From the NCBI GenBank assembly GCA_039707465.1, contig CM077644.1:85447875-85511874 (forward strand): a stretch of DNA of 64,000 nt, in the 5' to 3' direction. A model generated the notes under the pieces. That model worked only from the letters and a program-made list of their open reading frames with translations, ran no database searches and was not told where the DNA came from. The translations under genes and the position numbers were made by a program. Below, in pieces: positions 11,432 through 25,584 of this stretch; the stretch's first letter is position 1; every line of letters starts with the position of its first letter. The DNA comes from Rhabdophis nuchalis (lineage: Eukaryota; Chordata; Lepidosauria; Squamata; Natricidae).

Positions 11432-14400
11432 GTCCTGTAAGAAACAAATAACCTACACCAAATGATGCTTTTAATAGCTTTTCTCGACATGATTGACATA
11501 TGGATAGGAAAAAAACTCACAAAACTAAATTACTTTTCTGACCCAGATCCTATTTGAGTGTCGTTTACATGCATTTCCTTCCTTGTCAACCTTTTTTTAA
11601 GAGTGCAGGTTTATCAGATGAGCTTCCTTTCAAGTGAAAACAAGGCTGCCCTTTTTTTCTCTAAAGATAAAGAATAAAAGGAAAGTCTTTCATGGATGAT
11701 CATAGAATTGGAAGGCTGGATCAGGAAATCACCCTTCTTATCTGATTAATCTCATCAGTTCTTGGTTACTTTGGTCCCTTAATCCTCAAGTTTGCTGAAC
11801 CAATTTTTAGTAGATGGCATCCTTGTTTGTTTATTTACAAGTTTTCTGTGGCTCCCATTTTAAAACTCATATTGCAGCATCTTGGTTATATTACTTTGTG
11901 ACAGTGCAGAAAAACTGGTTCAGTAAAGTATACTGAAAATACAAGATTGTTACAATTACACTTATTCCATGGATTTATACCATTCCTCTCTTTTATTGCT
12001 TGTAAAGAAATCAGGTTATCAGGATTCAACTGACATTTTAGAATCAAGAGTTTTTAAGGTGGCAGTTGCTTCTCTTGTGGATCAAAATAGCTGTTATTTT
12101 TTTTTAAAAACATGTCTGAGGGAAATATGACTTATGGAGTCAGCAACAGCCTGTATTTGTCTGTCTTTCCTTTCCTCTGTGGTTTTGATAACTTTTTGTC
12201 CTTTCACTGCTCCAAAAATGATTGTATTGATTGTCACATATAAGATACTAATTTGAACTAGCGTGCTTCTGGATGAATGAACATGAAAGATGTCATTGTG
12301 AATTACTGATCTCAAATATCAGGCCCTTATTTTCTTTTGGTGCATCACTGGTTTTCACTATTAGAATCTGAGAGATACTTGACAAACTTCTACTGTACAT
12401 GATTATCAGAGCCAGACGCGTTCTCTTAAGCATTCTTTTATGTAGAGCTGGCTTTAGGTTACATCAAAGTGGATGCAGAAATACAGACATTCTTTCTCCA
12501 TGGTCATCTCAGACAGTACATTTGTAGTTTGATGTATTGTTTGCAAAGTGTTTTCTATTTATGGTTAGTTTTTAATATTGCATATGAACTCTTTAAAAGA
12601 AAGGAATGATGGTGGTTATATTTGACCAATGAGTCACATATAACCAAATCATATTTTAATAGTAATTAGTTCCCAAGTAGAAATTGAGAGTTTTAGTGCT
12701 TTTCTTACCTACATTTTCTTCAGTGTTGTCACTAAATAAGCTTATCAGAAACAGTGACAATTGTATTTGAATCTTCTGACATTCTTAACAAGAGCTCTTG
12801 AAAGTAGATCAGTGGCTACTCTGAAGTGAAGGACATATCTTTTTAACATAATAAATATGTTATTTATTAAATTTATTATAGTCCAGGATCTCAAACCACT
12901 TACATGAATTGTCCCAATCTTTTTATTATCTGAAAAACTCAGTGAGATAGTTTAGGTTGGAAAATGGCAACAGACTCAGAACCGCCCAATGAATTTCATG
13001 CAAGGCAGGATTTGAATCAGGATCGTCATAACTCTGGATTAATGCTTCCTTCATCATCCCCTATTATAATACATTTCATCCAATAAGTCAGATTCTGAAT
13101 CTTATATCTTTCTACACACTGATTTCACAATCAGTCACTTAGACTCCATTGGTTCTAATAATTGTTAGCCCAAATAATTGACTTTTTACGTGAACAGTGA
13201 GACTTATTTATATTAGTAATGGAAAATTATGTTTCAGTGAAGGGGAATTCCTCTCTAACTACTATTACTACTTGTGATAGTCTTAGCTCAACAATTACAA
13301 CTTGCTTTACCATAGGAAAGTAATTTATTCTTTTATAAGTATTTCAACATAGATGAATGATAAATTCACTGATGGGCCATACTATTTTCTACTCAATTAT
13401 ACTATGTTTGGCTGTGGTATACTAAAACAATTCCTGTTTATGCTAAGGCTTTCCAATGACCAAATATCTGCTGATGAAAGACACTTGCCTTAACAGAAAA
13501 GAATGGACAGATCTGACACTTGTATGAATTAGCAGTATATTAATTTAAAAATACTTTGAAAATAAGACCTTTAAATTGCATATTGGATTTTATGCCAAAC
13601 CTCAAGACTCCTGAGGGACTATATTGGTTCCATAGCAAATCTAATTCCTCTCTTCCCTTCATCTTTCTATTCAACCCAGCTGCTGAATTTTGGAACTGAG
13701 ACTACCAAGTACATTGTGTACTGAGTACATCTTAGAATGAACTTTAAAAAAATGGTACCACTATGACTATTATCTTCTTGCTGGTTCATTTCAGCTGATC
13801 AAAACGTATACTTCTTTCCCTAACAATGCTACTGGAGCTCAGATACACGAATTATGTTTTTTTTAAAAATATTTATTATACAAAATAATAAGACAGTAGT
13901 AGCATGCAGTAATTGTGCCTAGTAGCACACAAACACTTCACATACTCATCCCAATCATAGGGTAGCTATAATTATATTACAGTCCTGGTTGATACAGTGA
14001 TGAAAAGTGATTTTAAGCTTCCTGTAGTAAGGACAGCTGAGCCATTTAGCTTGCTCTCTTTCCTAAAGAGGCCTCTAGTAAGCCATAATGGCTGCTGAAT
14101 AGGAAATATAACCACAATTATTTTTATTCAAACACAGTTTAAATATTAATCAAAGATAATTTATGCTTGAAACTGACAGACATTATTAACATCAAAAAAT
14201 GTATAATTAACTGCATTGGATATCATGAAGCAGAGTTAGCCAAATAACCATGAGGTCAAATTGCTCGAAAGTTTCCATTGCGGTATTTTATATATTATAT
14301 GATAGTTGTGCAATTTAGAGTAATGTGGTACCTATATGAAGTGATTAAAGCTGTCGGTGTATAGGAAACATGTAAAAATCATATAATAAATAGTACTGAT

Positions 14401-16280
14401 TCACTAAAGAAATAAATGAAGATGAGATGTTAGGTCAATGAATATCAAAAAAAAGAATACTTGTACTGACTATCTTTCTGTGTTTGACTTTAAGCTACAT
14501 TTTAAAAAGCAGTAAAAATAAAATGCTTCCTAAGAACATGTGTAAAATTTCTTTTTTCAGGAGTAGCCTATTTCAACATTGCTGCTTACATTGTTTCTTT
14601 TGGGTGCACCTAGTAAGATATGATGCATGTAGTAAAGGAATGGGTCTGTGCTTAGTCTGGTCCTCTATTTTCTCCCACAAACATAGGTTGATAGGTGGGT
14701 CGGTATTGCTGAATAAATATTGGCGATATATGTTTTTGTGCATGCCAACATCTTCTAATAAAAAGTAGCAGGAATAGTTTTCTTTGTTTAAAATATCCTA
14801 TCCTGGCCTTTGGAATTCTATTAGGCCTTTGCAATTAATTTTTAAAAAGTCTCTTTAAAATATGAACTTTAAATTCTTACCACCCATCTGGTGCTGAATT
14901 AGTAACTTCTGATGACATTTTGTGCTACAAAAATGGCTGAAATGCAAAATTGTAAGGGTCAAATGTAAGAACAATAGCATGTTTCTGTGGTTCTGGTTTT
15001 AATTAATGAAATCATAATTGCCAAAGATGTTGGCCAATGTTACTCCAAAAGTAATTCCAGGCTTATATCCTTCCCCTGAAAACACAGAATTTGTTCATTA
15101 ACAGGGAACAAAAGGGGATTCTCAGCTTTCCTGCACATGAATTTCATATTTGAACATGTTTGTCTTTGTGTACGTGCATTTCTGTTGGAAAGAACAGGAA
15201 CTAAAATAAACTCAGTCTGCCTTCCTGTTGCTTAGAAAAACATTGCCAGTGTTATACATTATTTAACATGTGTACCCTGTTTATATCAGTGACATAAGAG
15301 TATGTGCTAGTTTTTCATAAGGGGACACTTTTTCTCCGCTTCATAAAACACAGCCTTGTGCTCTCAGTCCCGTGCATGGTGTTAGTGGATATTTAAAGCA
15401 GTTCTGCTTAACATTTTATAGGTCATGATCAACTGAACCCATAAAGCAAGTTAATGCTATGAAGCTAATGTGGTTTAAGAGTAATGTAGAGTAAATGCTT
15501 TATTCAGAGTAATAGTTTTACCTTGCAACTGAAATATGAATTGGGTATTTAAAAAAAAATTGTAAGCTCCCCATTTCAATTTTCTGTGCTAGCATTATAG
15601 TGATGCTGCATTATTGTACAAATCTGTTATTTTCTTGGAAGTTCCTGTTTCTCTTTTAAAATGTTTTCATAGGAGCAGAAGATTTTTGCATTCCCACTTT
15701 ATACACAATGGATACATTAACCCACATGCCAGTTTAATAGACAGTACAATTGAAAGATTGCCTACTAATACAGAAAGATGTCTCTCCAAACTCCTTCAAC
15801 ACCCAGAAGCTAAGAACGAAAGCAAGGAAATGGAAGTATGTTGGGACAATGCCAAAGGTGTGCCCCTCCCCCCTAGAATTTAATCCCTTGGCTTCCTTAT
15901 ACATTGAATAATACAGGAAGAGAGCTATTGTTCTACATAAAGCTATTCTTAGGAGTTCCAGTAAATGGTCTTCAGGCATTTGTTAGTATAAGTTTAGAAT
16001 TGATGAAGAACTATCCTCTAATTTTCAAAGAAAATTTGACTGAATTTGGCTGAATGTTGTGCCATATTTCCACAACAGAGGACCCTGTTGCTCAAGAATC
16101 CATTCTTGGGTAAAATGAAATCTTCAGATGCTAGGGAAGATCAGGATTATGGGAAGGAAGCACAGAGTTTGTGCCCTCATCTTACCTTTTTGGATTTTTG
16201 AGGAAGGCCTGAAGATATCTGTAGTAACTAAAGATTATGTATGAGCAATTTATGTGTGTCTATTTTGGATGGATGGATGG

Positions 16281-17137
16281 GGCAATCCTTGCTTAAGGAC
16301 TACACTTGGCAACAAAATCTCAGTCATTGAACAAAACAGTCATTAAGTATGTCCCCATGTGACTACTTCATTTAACAAGCACAATCTAGGCATTCCTGCT
16401 TGCAGTCATTAAGCAATCTTGCAAGTGGTTATGTGGATAGAATCCCAGGTATGGGCCATAGAGTTGGGGAGATCCTAAGAGATCTGGTGCAAGCTGTGCA
16501 TGAATGTTTCCCCACTCCGTAGTTGAAAATTCTCTGAAAGGCAAGAAGAATTTGTAGGCCCTGAGTGAAACCACATGAACATGTTCTATGCTGAGCTTCC
16601 CCCATCCCTCTGAGGTACTCCATTCTCCTTACTTGTACCTTGCTCCACCTTACTGTACCTAAGTGCTATATCTCCACTTAGGAACTGCAAATCAACAAGC
16701 TAAGCTGGGAGACACACAGTCTGCGCTGGGCCTACAGGGTCTCCCCCCCTACCATGAGGCACTGAGTGCTCCTTACCACACTGCCTCTTCACTCTGGTGA
16801 TGTAAATCTTTCATGGCTGGAAATTCTTCTTTGATTTCAGTGTGGATTTTTCAGGCAGTTGCCAGAAACAATTCCTCTTAGTAAGCGGAAGCACCTTGCA
16901 ACATTCCCATGCCGGCTTTCCCATTGACTTTTTGAGGAAGCCGGCAGGAAAGATTGCAGATGGCAATGAAATAATCACCAGGTGCCTGCCAAGCAGTTTT
17001 AAGTGCCAAGTAGACAGATTATGATCATGTGGCTAAAGGAGGTCACTGCAACCACAATAACTTCAGGCACAATTCGTAAGTTCCTTGTGGTAATTCGTAA
17101 GTTCCTGTGGTAATTTTGAGCAGTCACCGAATGAATA
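16281..17137 (+). repeat. Decayed squamate interspersed repeat pieces
   Basis: Two pieces (about 16281-16440 and 16836-17137) share phrases with the fuller copies at 49228 and 57221, for example CCTTGCTTAAGGACTAC, CAGTCATTAAG and TTCCCATTGACTTT. They are heavily diverged. A short tandem duplication (AATTCGTAAGTTCC unit, 17071-17091 and 17092-17111) lies inside. Confidence 0.45.
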
Positions 17138-17501
17138 GTTGATAAGCGAGATCTGCCTATGGATAGATGGATGGATGGATGGACAGATCGACAGACATGT
17201 CCAGATATTTTACAACATTGTGAGCTATAATGTATTGTGAACATTATACTCCATATAGTCCAAGCAGAGATAGTTGAGATGGGCTATATTTCATCCAACC
17301 ATAACCAAAAGCATGCTCCTGATGTTAAAGCATCTTAGTAAGTGCAACTTATCTTCAGACTTAACCCTTCAGCTCTTGTATTACCTGCTTTCTTACTGTG
17401 CTTTCTAAGTAAACCGGGTAATCATGTTGAACATGTCTTTAATCTAGGTATTTTGTAAAGCTTTTATTTTATAATAAATCAAACTCGGTCCCCAAGATCC
17501 A

Positions 17502-17955
17502 TAATAATAATAATAATAAATTTTATTTATAACCCGCTCTCTCTCCCCAAAGGGACTCGAGGCGGGGCACAGGAAAATTAAAAGCAATAGACACAGAGTA
17601 CAAAATTTAAAATCACAATTAAACATATCCTGCGCTAAAAACATCTATAAAAACTAAAAACTGTCCCTAAAACCCCTTAACACTATAAATTAATTAAAAT
17701 TACTCTACGCCAGCCAAACGGAAGAAATGAGTTTTTAAAAGCTGTCGGAAGGAGCGAAGGTCTGTGGTTGTTCTGATTTCGGGGGGAAGGTCGTTCCAGA
17801 GGGTCGGGCCCGCCACAGAGAAGGCCCTTCCCCTGGACGTCGCCCGCTGGCACAGCCTAGTGGACGGCACCCGGGAAGTCCCTCTCTGTGGGAGCGAATC
17901 GGTCGCAGGGATGTATGAGGCAGAATGCGATCCCGCAGATAGCTAGGTCCCTTGT
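17502..17955 (-). mobile_element. L2-like LINE 3' end with (ATT)n tail and polymerase-tail remnant
   Basis: Minus-strand copy of the family at 5158. The tail starts at ATAATAATAATAATAA. The remnant frame reads SYLRDRILPHTSLRPIRSHR, then GRRPGEGPSLWRARP in a frame shifted relative to the 5158 copy, so it is broken. It is truncated at about 17955. Confidence 0.82.
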
Positions 17956-19192
17956 CATGCAGTTCATTTTTTTTTCTTAATTTGAAACAAGCCACCATTT
18001 ACCCTGCAGAGGAAATGTTAACCTTCTTAGGGAAGGGGTGTGTGAACTTGGGGTTAAAAAGATGCTTCCAGATCTGAAAGTTTGCTTCCTGTCAAATATA
18101 TCAACTTAATTAGTCCATTATTCCTTTACTTATAAATGCAAAAACTCTTACTTTCTGAGTTCCTAGATTCCCCCCCCCCTTTGGCGACTGAGACACAGTG
18201 TAAAGTCCCCTCAGAGTATTCTGAATTAGATAATAATTTAGGTAACATGCTATAAAACTAAATAAGGACGATCAGGCTTCCGTAATCATGAATGCAATCA
18301 ATGCACTATGCATGATAAAGGAACTCCGTCTTTTCGTATGATTCTTTCCTGCTGTCATCCCAGCACTTGTTTCAATAGGGAAGGATTTACATCTAATACA
18401 TTAGTTAGGTCAGGTTAAAGTGAGCCTTTTTAATTGTGCAAACACAGACCCTCTTGTGGAGGAAGGCAATTTGAAAAAGGATTAGATTATGAACATTTTC
18501 AGCTTAATTAAATACAAGCTTAGAGTGGTGAGCTGGTATATCGCCTCATATGCCGCTTGTACTTCTAAACTTGCTTTTGATTGAAGAGGGAGAGAGAGCA
18601 CTGTTTCCAGCATTTTTTTTTTCTTTACTAAAAATGGATTGTAGCTTATGAATGAATCATGCTGATTCCAGCAAAATATGGATGGGAACTTGTACTCCCT
18701 TTTCAAAGGCTATGTTTTTCCCCCCCTCAAATGTAAGACTTTTTTTACTGAGTATTCCTGAAAGTTTTACAATTTTTTTCACTATAAATTTTCCATTACC
18801 AATTTTGTAAATTTTCCACTTTTTGGGGTGAGAGACTGCTATGTCGGTGATAAATAATCATTCTTTTCATGATGTCCAAGCTCTCTCAAGAGAATAAAAT
18901 AATAACACTCACACACTGCTTTGAGCACAAACTTCCCAAACTTTTGTTTAAATAACAAATGACAGCACTGGACGTGATATGATTAAACGCCTTTCCTATG
19001 GGACAGACAGCACTTCTGTCACAATGTTTTAAGCTGTCCATGTACATGGAGAAAAAAAGGTGGTAAGGAAATCATCAGATCAAATCCAAGGGCATTACTT
19101 TGATTTTTAACCCCCAGTTTGATATCAAGACTTTTAAAGCCATACATGGGTAGTTAAAATATGCATGATGGAAAGAAATCTCAAATTTCCGT

Positions 19193-19262
19193 TTAATAAT
19201 AATAATAATAATAATAATCTTTATTGTCATTGTAAAAATTACAATGAAATTGGTTAATCAGT
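19193..19262 (-). mobile_element. Short LINE-like 3' end with (ATT)n tail
   Basis: An ATA/ATT run is followed by CTTTATTGTCATTGTA and then ACAATGAAATTGG. The same module occurs at 59202-59290. CATTGTA and TACAATG can pair as a small hairpin next to the tail, as in many non-LTR retrotransposon 3' ends. Family unassigned. Confidence 0.55.
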
Positions 19263-20379
19263 TCAAGAAGGAAGGCAAAAAAAAAAAAAGAGACACTCAT
19301 AATTAGCCAGGTTATGATTTTAACTATAGCGCTTCATGTTGAACTGGGCTGCAATGTTTTATAAATATAGTGAAGAAACTGCAGGCTGTGTGAAGAAACA
19401 CCCTTGTAAACGGGTTTCTTCCACTACAAAAATACACTACCAGTCCCATCCCAGATTTGAATGACTGCTGAATATAAAACCCTCAGAAAGTAATTAATGG
19501 CCTAGAAAACTATTTAGAGAAATCCAGAGCTGTGAGTATGAAAAATACCTCTCCATGGAAGGGTCTTTAAGGAATAAGTAATTAGAAGTGCCAGAGGTTT
19601 GCAATGGCCGATGTAAATCTGAGCATAATTAGGAGGAGTATAGGCTGAGGATTGAAGTACCTGGCATGCATGGTTGTCTTCATATCATGCTACTAATTAA
19701 ATATTTAAAGGCCCCCTCCTCTTCTCCCCCCTCCCTCCCCAATGAGAGAAAAATAACCTGCTGCACAAGAATAGGTAATTTCTGCAGATAATTTACAGGT
19801 CGTAGTGGGGAGGATGCCAAGGTTTTGCAAGGTTATGTCCTATTATTCCATATCTTTTATAATGCCCGGTAACAAGTTTCTTGCTAATTTAAATCTTAAC
19901 TAGGACATCCCATAGCGATTTCCCATTTCCTCTGTCAAAATGGGGAGTGATCGTTTCTATATGTGAAAACTGCAATGGGAAAACATTTTCATGAGTAATT
20001 GGCCCTAATTGACACTGGCTCCAATATATGGCAATACATTGTAATTACACAAGGAGAAGTTTCAAAACTCTAGGCATCCTATGAATGTTTAAATAAAGAA
20101 GTACATACGCAATTATTCACTCTATATATGTGTGATAACTGTGTCCTTACATTATGTTTCGACACGATGACCCCTTGAAATAAAGAGAGTCTCAATGGTG
20201 TACTCTGCAAATAAATATGCTTTATTTTGCTCCTAAAATTAAGCCACTTTTATGTTGAATGTGCAGTTTTGCAAACCAGGAAGTTGGGCTGGATTAATAA
20301 GACTCTGGGTGACTCAAGCCTAATTTGCATTAAACTGACCCAAAGGTCTTGTAAAATGGCTCAGAATTATCAAGGCATC

Positions 20380-20560
20380 TAACGTATCAGAGTTTTTATT
20401 AACAAATTGTTGTTGCTATTTTTAAATTGCTTATTTTGCTAATTAAAAAAGATTAAAGGAGTTTTAGAGGCAGTTTCAAATTTTATTTAACATATATGCA
20501 AATCACATTATATAAAAGAACATTTGCATATTGTTAGCATTGTAAATCCTGGGTAGTAAT
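20380..20560. promoter_or_regulatory. Candidate conserved noncoding element with paired octamer motifs
   Basis: A repeat-free AT-rich stretch contains ATGCAAAT at 20496-20503 and its inverse ATTTGCAT at 20522-20529, plus homeodomain-like TAATTAAA sequence upstream. POU factors bind ATGCAAAT. Regulatory function is inference only; conservation cannot be checked here. Confidence 0.25.
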
Positions 20561-20805
20561 CAGAGAATCACTTTAAAACAAGAAAAGGGGGAGACAATCT
20601 TGACACTTTAAAACGTTTAACCCTTTATGTATATTTAACTACTAAGATGTAATTTAATAAACAAGTTTGGTAGCATGCATTGTTTCTTGCCAGATTTATT
20701 CTTTATCGTTTTTATATCAGTCATTAGAATATTTTAAGATAAAATCTCCCATCCAGTAAGGCTCAGCTCCAGATTAGTTCACAGAGATACCCACATCATT
20801 TCTGT

Positions 20806-20965
20806 TTAGGAAGATTCTCAGTCATCCAGGTCATGGTTGTCCAAAAGGTGCTTTTTCAAAAGGCAACTGGATTTTCTTTGTTTTTTCCTTGAGGACCTTT
20901 TGCTTCTCATCCAAGAAGCATCTTCAGTTCTGACCAGAACTGAAAATGTATCTTTGGTGCTACAT
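20806..20965 (-). mobile_element. Retroelement-derived fragment, class unassigned
   Basis: On the minus strand it reads CTTCTTGGATGAGAAGCAAA, then AAATCCAGTTGCCTTTTGAA and GACCTGGATGACTGAGAATC. This module is frequent in fish and reptile genomes as the 3' part of a retroelement. I cannot decide between a Penelope-like or other origin. Confidence 0.4.
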
Positions 20966-22032
20966 CATTTTTATTAACAAAAATATAGAGATTGTCAAAT
21001 TTTTCATATTGGAATGCTGTTTTTGAGCCCTGATTGTTACTGGATCGTTTTTTTTAAATTGCTAAACAAATCTGACTGCTTAGCTTTTGAAGATCAGCTT
21101 AGATTGGCTAGGCATTCTTATTGCTATACATAAGAAAGCTGTTTGAAATAAGCAGTCACGTTCAGTATTTCTACAGTAAGCAGGCAATATTTTTCTCCAA
21201 ACATCAGCAGTACAGTTCTTACTGAATTGGACATATTTAAAGGACTGTAGAATTATTGTGCCTAACCCTTCTTAATAATACACAATACATTTCAGAGTAA
21301 TAGATATCTGATAGCTTTACATTTAGAGTGGAAATACATGGGAAAGCTAAGCAGTTTTCTGAGAAGGCCCGTGGAAAAGATATAGCTTTGCATTTAAGAA
21401 TTCAACTTTCCTGTTTTAGATCATAGGAAATTACCCATTGCTTGAGAATTTCATCTTTTTAATAACTTTATTTAAGAATTTATAGGCCTTTCTTCCAAAC
21501 AAAAAGTTTTCCAGAGTGGCTTGTAACATATTTTGAAAACCAGTATCTAACATTTTAAGCAAATAAGTATAACATAAAACTCAGAAAAGCATACAAATGT
21601 GTAATATACAAACAATTAAATGGATAATTAAAATGATTACTAGGCAGCCAAGATGAGTTGAATTAAATGTTTCTATTCAAGCATAAATAGAAAGTTAATA
21701 TTAAAAATAAAAATAATAAAAACTTTGCTTGGAGTTAAAAAGACAATAAAGTAGGTACCAGACGTGTTTTATTAGACAGAGGAGAATGCCAATAAGAAGG
21801 CACATTTGTGGATAACCACCAGCCATAAGAGACCATGGCACCCAGAGCATAATTTACAGAAAAAAGAAATATTCTTTTTTTTCTCTTTACATGCTAGGCT
21901 AGTTTATCCATTTTATTTCATTTTCATTTATTAATTGATTTATTACTGTAAGCAATTAAGTTTGGAGTCTATTTAGTACCTGTATTATATGGAAGATCTG
22001 GAAGGCTGTGAAAACTTGGCTTTCCTCTAGAC

Positions 22033-22170
22033 CAAGGGTTCCCAAACTTGGCAACTTGAAGACTTGTGGACTTCAACTCCCAGAATTCTCCAGCCAGCTC
22101 TTCTCTTCTGTGGAGAATTCTGGGAGTTAAAGTCCACAAGTGTTCAAGTTGCCAAGTTTGGGAACCCCTG
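22033..22170. mobile_element. Fold-back hAT-type MITE, 138 bp
   Basis: Long terminal inverted repeats start CAAGGGTTCCCAAACTTGG and end with its complement. They extend through the core GTGGACTTCAACTCCCAG and AATTCTCC on both sides with a short loop. A perfect 8-bp target duplication CTCTAGAC lies at 22025-22032 and 22171-22178. Confidence 0.92.
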
Positions 22171-22219
22171 CTCTAGACATTAGACCCAAAATGTTAGTGG
22201 AAACCAATATGGGTTAGGC

Positions 22220-22318
22220 CAGGGGTCTGCAAAGTTGGCTCTTTTAAGCTATGCTGGCTGGGGAATTCTGGGAGTTGAAGTCCACCAGTCTTAAAAGAGC
22301 CAACTTTGCAGACCCCTG
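22220..22318. mobile_element. Fold-back hAT-type MITE, 99 bp
   Basis: Ends are CAGGGGTCTGCAAAGTTGG and the complement. A perfect 8-bp duplication GGTTAGGC lies at 22212-22219 and 22319-22326. It shares the core AATTCTGGGAGTTGAAGTCC with the neighbour at 22033 but has a different terminal sequence, so it is a related subfamily. Confidence 0.92.
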
Positions 22319-25300
22319 GGTTAGGCAGTGCATTGGTTATTTTTAATTGTATTGTTTCTTCATAGGAGTTTGATCATGTTTTGTGTATTAGTTGTTGGCC
22401 ATTTAGAGCTACCAGTACTTGTTTAAGATGAGCATCTATATAAATGCTATGAAATAAATAAACGACATTAATTGCATCCAGTTATAATCATACAGGTTAA
22501 GCAACTAACATCTCCATGAGGCTCCATTGTAACTTTTAGTTGCAGCCCATGTTTTGAACTATTTTTAAGTAGTAAAAAATAGATACAGCTTGAATCAAAA
22601 AGTGCCTTTCTTAAATGGAAATACACTTTTAGAATGACCTCTTGTTTTCTGTTCATTGCATCATTCAGCTGTTGCCTAATCCTTTGACATGTACACCCTT
22701 CAAAGTACCTCTGATAGTTTCGAGTAACTCTTCCTGGCACCACTGCTTTCAGTCGCGTTTGCTAAAACTTCACTAATTGTGTAGCATGGTAAGATTTTTT
22801 TGTTTAATGGATTGTGTCCTTTTGGTTCTACTTGCAGAAAATTCATAGGGTGCTTGTGTTTCAGTAGACAATTGCCAAAATTTACTTTCAAGTTAAATTG
22901 TTCCCCTTTATTGATTTTTGAGAATACGAAAAACAGAAAAAGATTGCTGCGTTTAGTATTTATATTACATTTTAAAATATCTGCCCCAAGCATTACTTAT
23001 TGCATTAATTATGACAAATGATCATTACTATGCAACACCTCCTATGCTATATTAATTGTACTACATTTAGTTTCCTTATGTTTATTTAGTAATTAATAAT
23101 GTTCAATAAATCATTAGCTATTAAACAATTAAAGAAAACCACACACCTGTGTTTCCCCTTGTGTACTGAAAATTATTGGCTTTTATACAGACCCTATTTT
23201 TTCACTATTACTTCTCCATGATGTTTCAGGGAACAAGTATCTGTGTGTATATGCATAAACAAAAGTATGTGTGTTTACATATCTGCAGGCCCTGCCACCA
23301 TCAAGCATCTCAAGCAGTCCCAAGTGGGCTAGATTCCCTGTTCCATGACAGTTTTATATGTTTGTAAGTCAGATTTGTCAAAATTAAAATGAGATGTAGT
23401 CACATGTGTTTTGATGTTTCTGTCTGCAATATGCAGAAATAACTGCTACACAAATTATGTTGATTCTTTTAAAGAGTAAAATGCCATGCATGATCTGCCC
23501 GAATAAACTTAGGGTGAGATACACTAGCATCTGTTGCTGTCAGGTTAAATAATATATATTTGGGGTAACTGCATAAAACTGCACACATACACAACACATA
23601 TTAAAAATGAAACCACACTAGATTTGCAAGAAATCTTTTAGAAAGTTCAGTATATTATAACATTACAAACATGATCAGCGTTGTTTCAATCTAGACCTAC
23701 TGATGCACATTTCAGTCATATAAACCTGACTTCCATTGAGAGAAAACGGAGATATAAGTTCCATGACTTTGAAATGAAACTGATGCAATTTACATCAGAT
23801 TTGCTTCTAGGTATGTTAAAACCATAGCTCTACAAAGTCCCAGCTGGAAGGGATCGTCAGTTTAGAATTCAGCTGTCCGTTAGAATTAGCTTTGCCTATG
23901 CCGGTAATCTGTAACAAACTCAGTTTGTAGATTCAGTCTTAATTTTAGTTAGTCCTAGTATATTAGCCTTGTCGTTTACACCCAGATCCTCATTTTCATA
24001 CTGGAGTATTTGTTCAAGACTATAGATCTTGCATTTTTAATCTTCCCTAAAACAGTGGTGAATAATGGCCCCTGGCAGGAGATAATGAAATTTTCTTAAT
24101 TTATATTTTTGAAGTGGGAGCCTCAATTGAAAATGGCATCCGATGGCCTGGAGACATAGCTCTGGTGCATGTTTCAGGGGAGCGATAATAATAATGCAGT
24201 GCCATTGGTGACGGGAAATGATAGGACAGTGAAGAATTTAAGACAAAAAGGGAATGTACCAAAGCTTTATTGTAGCATATCTAATGATCTGCAGAAGATT
24301 CCCAGTAGCTTTTGGAGCATGACAGGAGAAACTAATGTTATCTTGCCAAAACAGAAGTATCTGCTTAATCACCAGAGCAAGACCATTGATTAAAACACCT
24401 CACCCAGATAGATTGCTCCTGGAATCTCATCTCCATACTTTTCTCTTGGTAAAGTATAATAATGAGCATATGATAATCAAAAGAAGGGCAAAAGCAATTT
24501 GTTGGGAATTGTACGCGTTGAAATTACAGCAAGAAGGCAAACAAATTAGACTGGAAACAAAGAGCATTTATAAAGCCAAGCACAGATGGGACAGACTTCC
24601 AGAGTGATAAATGAAAAGTGGCAAATGCAGGAGCAGTGGAGATGTAACAGAGCCTCCCCTCCTCGTTTCTTTTCTTTTCTTTAGTCTTAGACATTTTTCT
24701 TCAGCTATTGTGTGAAGAAGCAGACCTGTGTTTTCGCAATAATTTGAAACTGTTAATTAGATGGCAACCTGATTTCAAAATTTTCTCAGTGCCATGAAGC
24801 CCCGGTTTTTCTGAATGTTTTAAAAAGTTAAAACTACCACATAAACAACAGAAAAAATATATGTACCTTACATTAATCTATAAAATAAACATGCTAGAAG
24901 TATCCTGGCTGTTGTTTACACATACGAACTGTTCTTACATTTTGAGAAAGTTTCGGATTTTCTTAAGAGTATGGTAGAGATGCTAATTTCCCCCCGAGTA
25001 TGTGCTAATATTCAGGAACACTTTTTATACATTGACTGTCTTTGGTGTTGCATTGTTCACATTGTAATTCCCTGTTTCTTCAGTGCCAAGAATTCCCAAT
25101 CTATGTATCTGTAGCTATAGCACTAGCAATATTTGAAATACGGAGCCGGGAAGGCAACAGTTTGACAAAATTGAGCTACAAGCCTTCCAAAGCCCATGTT
25201 CCATTTTACAATATTGCAGAGCAGTGGTTGACATCCTAAGTAAGAGATAACTGCTATCTTACTTGGCTCATGCAGGATTTCCAGAATTATTTATTTATAT

Positions 25301-25584
25301 TTACCCAGACCTTCTGTGCAGCTATATTTCTATAGGCCGTGGGCAGCTTACAAAAGGTCAGAACATGGGATTAAAAACATTGGATATATAAAGCACCAAT
25401 CAATGAGTGTTAACAGTCCTCCCCACGTGTGTAGGCTAAACTTACATATTCCCAAGTGCATTGCTAAAAAGATTGAGTTTTTAAGAAGTGTGAGAAAGTG
25501 AAAGAGAACCAGAAACCCAGGGATAAGCTGTTCCATAGAAATATTACAAGATACCCTATTATATCCTGTTTATCTAGAGGAGGG

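Noticed and set aside
13465..13500. CTGATGA core near 13470 and other CTGATGA or TCATCAG matches
   Set aside because: No stem II and GAAA box follow at proper spacing.
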